A DNA stretch of 34,619 nt from an uncultured Bacteroidales bacterium (GTDB taxonomy: Bacteria; Bacteroidota; Bacteroidia; Bacteroidales; Paludibacteraceae), in the NCBI GenBank assembly GCA_902784425.1, contig CACZUS010000025.1:1-34619 (forward strand), in the 5' to 3' direction. Below the pieces are notes generated by a model, which was not told the DNA's origin, did no database searches, and saw only the letters and a list, made by a program, of their open reading frames with translations. The position numbers and the translations under genes were made by a program. Every line of letters starts with the position of its first letter. Position 1 is the stretch's first letter. This document shows, piece by piece, positions 32,685-34,619 of this stretch.

Positions 32685-33434
32685 CTATTTTGCTGTTTTA
32701 AGGTGATTCGATGGCAAATTCATAGAACTCATTTCAATAATAGTATCTAACTCTTTCCGCAACTCTTTCATGGACGGATAAACCAAATCTGCGCCCTCTT
32801 TCCACAACTCTTCATCTTTTAGAATTCCCGTGTTAACCGCAATTGTAAAAATCCCAGCTGCCTTAGCGGAGCGAACGCCCATCGGTGCATTTTCAATCAC
32901 AATTGCTTGATTAGCATTCAAATTGCCTTTTTTCAAAGCCATCAGATAGGGTTCTGGATCTGGTTTCCCTTTTTTCACATCAAAGGCAGTCACCATATTC
33001 TCCTTTTTAAAAACATTCGGGAATGAATGGTTCAACTTATCTATCAAAGTTTTTTGTCCGGAACCTGTCACCAAGAAAGGTTCTAAATGATACTTCATAA
33101 CGCATTCCAAAACAGTATCAACATCCTTCATTTCAGGAGCTTGTCCCAAGGAAACGAAATAGTCAGCTTTCGTTTTGTAGATTCGTTGACAATCTTCCTC
33201 CGTTGCTTGTTTATTCAACTGAAGACGAAACACCTCCTCTATCGTGGAAGACCCTGTCATGCCTTCGCGCATATATACATTGTATGCATCAAATGTCACA
33301 CCCTCCAATGCAAACGCATAGGTCCACGCCTTTGCATGAAATGGCATCGAATCGTACAAGACACCATCCATGTCGAACAAGAACGCCCTCAAGTCTAACG
33401 ACTTGAGAGCGTTTATTTTTTCTTTTGTCAACAT
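32685..33434 (-). CDS. HAD-superfamily phosphatase/phosphomutase, beta-PGM-like
   Basis: With ATG 33434 (MLTKEKINALKSLDLRAFLF) the 249-residue protein has motif I FDMDGVLYDSMPFHAKAW, a helical cap (REGMTGSSTIEEVFRLQL), motif II FLVTGSG, motif III Lys in KKGKPDPEPYL and motif IV VIENAPMGVRSAKAAG. This is the beta-phosphoglucomutase/GPH-type subgroup. Whether it is a mutase or a phosphatase cannot be decided. The longer frame would overlap the DUF3078 gene, whose stop lies 23 bases upstream of this start. The two are probably co-transcribed. Confidence 0.9.
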   Translation of the reverse strand: MLTKEKINALKSLDLRAFLFDMDGVLYDSMPFHAKAWTYAFALEGVTFDAYNVYMREGMTGSSTIEEVFRLQLNKQATEEDCQRIYKTKADYFVSLGQAPEMKDVDTVLECVMKYHLEPFLVTGSGQKTLIDKLNHSFPNVFKKENMVTAFDVKKGKPDPEPYLMALKKGNLNANQAIVIENAPMGVRSAKAAGIFTIAVNTGILKDEELWKEGADLVYPSMKELRKELDTIIEMSSMNLPSNHLKTAK

Positions 33435-33457
33435 ATTTTTTGTCAACCTTAATCTTT

Positions 33458-34612
33458 TTAAAATGTATATGCTATACCCAAAGAAGTGGTTTCCCAAAAC
33501 TGTACTTTTGCCTCAGGCAAACCATAGTTTTCCTTTTCCACAGCTTTTCTCTCTGCATTATCATACTTCAACTGGGTCTTGAATGAAACATTCATATACT
33601 TAGACACTTTCAGGAGAAGTTCCAATTTCCATTTTATATACCAGCCATGGATATTTTCATCTGCAAATTTTTTTCCACCGATTTCTTCATCAGAGAGGAA
33701 TTCATTATCTAAATCCTCTGTCAATTCCAACAATCCATCAGGATTTTTTTCTTTGAAAAAATCATTATAAACACTTGAATACTTTGACACTGCTCTGTTA
33801 TAGGCATAGAAACCTTCCAATGTACTTAAGAAATGAAGGTTTTTAGTGATATCAAAATCAGACTTTAATTTAAGGTAAGCACCAAGTTCAGCCCTTAAAT
33901 GTTCATATTCAGCCTCACGTACTAGTTTTCTATCCTCTCCTTCCCCTTCATAAACAGCAGCTTTTGATTCTTCCATTCCATACCGTTCCGCCAATTCTTC
34001 CAAACGACATATGGTAAAACGAGCTGTCACAGGAGAGAAAAATGCAGAAAAGTATTTATTAGGAATATACTCCATTCCAAGAGACAACTTTACCGTAGCA
34101 GGAGCAAAAAAATGAGATATCATAACTGCAGAATCTTCCCCTGCTACATTGGTTAAAGAATAATCATTTCCGATCGTAAATTGCGTTTGCAAATCAGCAA
34201 ATGTAGAAACATACCAATACTTAGAAACCTTATAACCATATTTACTATTTAAAATGAGTTCATCTACATTCTTTCTAATCTTATCATCTCCAGTAAAATC
34301 CGAAGAGTAAACCATTCCGTATTTAGCTGACAAGGAATTTTCCCACAAACTTTTTTTCTTTTTGTAATTTGCATTCAAATTAAGGAATGCATCCGCAGAA
34401 ACACTTGTTCCTGAACCTTCAATACTATACGGACTAAAAAATGCCTGATTAACATTCAATCCAACAGAACCTGGGAATGTCCACTTCGCAGTGTCTGAAG
34501 CCTCTTCTACAACTTTATTTTTCTCTAATTTTGTGGCTGTTGTAACCAAATCATTTGCCATGGCAAGCGATGAAGCCATTGCCATTAGGCACAAAATGTA
34601 AAACTTCTTCAT
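33458..34612 (-). CDS. DUF3078-family outer-membrane-type protein
   Basis: The 384-residue protein has a signal peptide (KKFYILCLMAMASSLAMA). Its beta-rich body has VGLNVNQAFFSPYSIEGSG and SLWENSLSAKYGMVYSSDFT, then DELILNSKYGYKVSKYWYVS, matching the DUF3078 pattern (W-x-N-S strand, K-x-x-D-x-L segment). It ends in GIAYTF, a normal barrel end. A charged loop of about 30 residues (EESKAAVYEGEGEDRKLVRE) near the middle is longer than I would expect. The start is seven bases from the window's edge, so its promoter is outside. The function is unknown. Confidence 0.85.
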   Translation of the reverse strand: MKKFYILCLMAMASSLAMANDLVTTATKLEKNKVVEEASDTAKWTFPGSVGLNVNQAFFSPYSIEGSGTSVSADAFLNLNANYKKKKSLWENSLSAKYGMVYSSDFTGDDKIRKNVDELILNSKYGYKVSKYWYVSTFADLQTQFTIGNDYSLTNVAGEDSAVMISHFFAPATVKLSLGMEYIPNKYFSAFFSPVTARFTICRLEELAERYGMEESKAAVYEGEGEDRKLVREAEYEHLRAELGAYLKLKSDFDITKNLHFLSTLEGFYAYNRAVSKYSSVYNDFFKEKNPDGLLELTEDLDNEFLSDEEIGGKKFADENIHGWYIKWKLELLLKVSKYMNVSFKTQLKYDNAERKAVEKENYGLPEAKVQFWETTSLGIAYTF

Positions 34613-34619
34613 TTTATCT

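Overview
The window is a stretch of a low-GC Bacteroidota chromosome, most likely order Bacteroidales. This rests on the products (serine palmitoyltransferase, DUF3078 protein, PorT-like barrels, SPOR protein, conserved prmC-recX pair), on repeated TAnnTTTG -7 boxes with TTG or TTTG about 18-20 bases upstream (the Bacteroidetes sigma-ABfr promoter), and on the general lack of Shine-Dalgarno sequences. It is mostly dense, conserved housekeeping DNA. No stretch above 300 bases lacks a gene, and I saw no rRNA, tRNA, CRISPR, IS element or prophage.

Layout. 1-1.45 kb (minus): an unfamiliar, perhaps YopX-like gene and a WYL-domain regulator broken by an internal deletion with frameshift; this is the only accessory-looking part. 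1.6-3.6 kb (minus): kdsB (LPS Kdo activation) overlapping a zinc-site-less M16 peptidase homologue. 3.8-5.1 kb (plus): rRNA m5C methyltransferase. 5.3-8.4 kb (minus): cysS, an EcsC-like membrane protein and a Cof-type HAD phosphatase. 8.7-10 kb (plus): a secreted NlpC/P60-like protein without catalytic residues, a small ribbon-helix-helix-like protein and tadA, converging on yraN. 10.5-16.8 kb (plus): RluA-type pseudouridine synthase, serine palmitoyltransferase, then rarA, an S41 protease and a sugar-1-phosphate nucleotidyltransferase in one run. 17-19.4 kb (minus): coiled-coil lipoprotein, rsmI and a conserved Bacteroidetes protein of unknown role. 19.5-23.7 kb (plus): AI-2E-family permease, prmC, recX, CPBP protease and patatin phospholipase, tightly overlapping. 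23.7-34.6 kb (minus): folE, SPOR protein, metK behind a SAM-II riboswitch, M23 peptidase, miaA, several small secreted or outer-membrane proteins including a tandem paralogue pair, a radical SAM/twitch protein paired with an outer-membrane barrel, a beta-phosphoglucomutase-like HAD protein and a DUF3078 protein.

Themes. Many genes serve translation and RNA modification (cysS, tadA, miaA, rsmI, rsmF-like, rluA-like, prmC) or the cell envelope (kdsB, spt, S41, M23, SPOR, barrels, lipoprotein). The most noteworthy signals are the SAM-II riboswitch with possible switching elements upstream of metK, the catalytically dead NlpC/P60-like and M16-like proteins, the broken WYL regulator, the barrel/radical-SAM gene pair, and the tandem paralogues at 29.5-30.8 kb.
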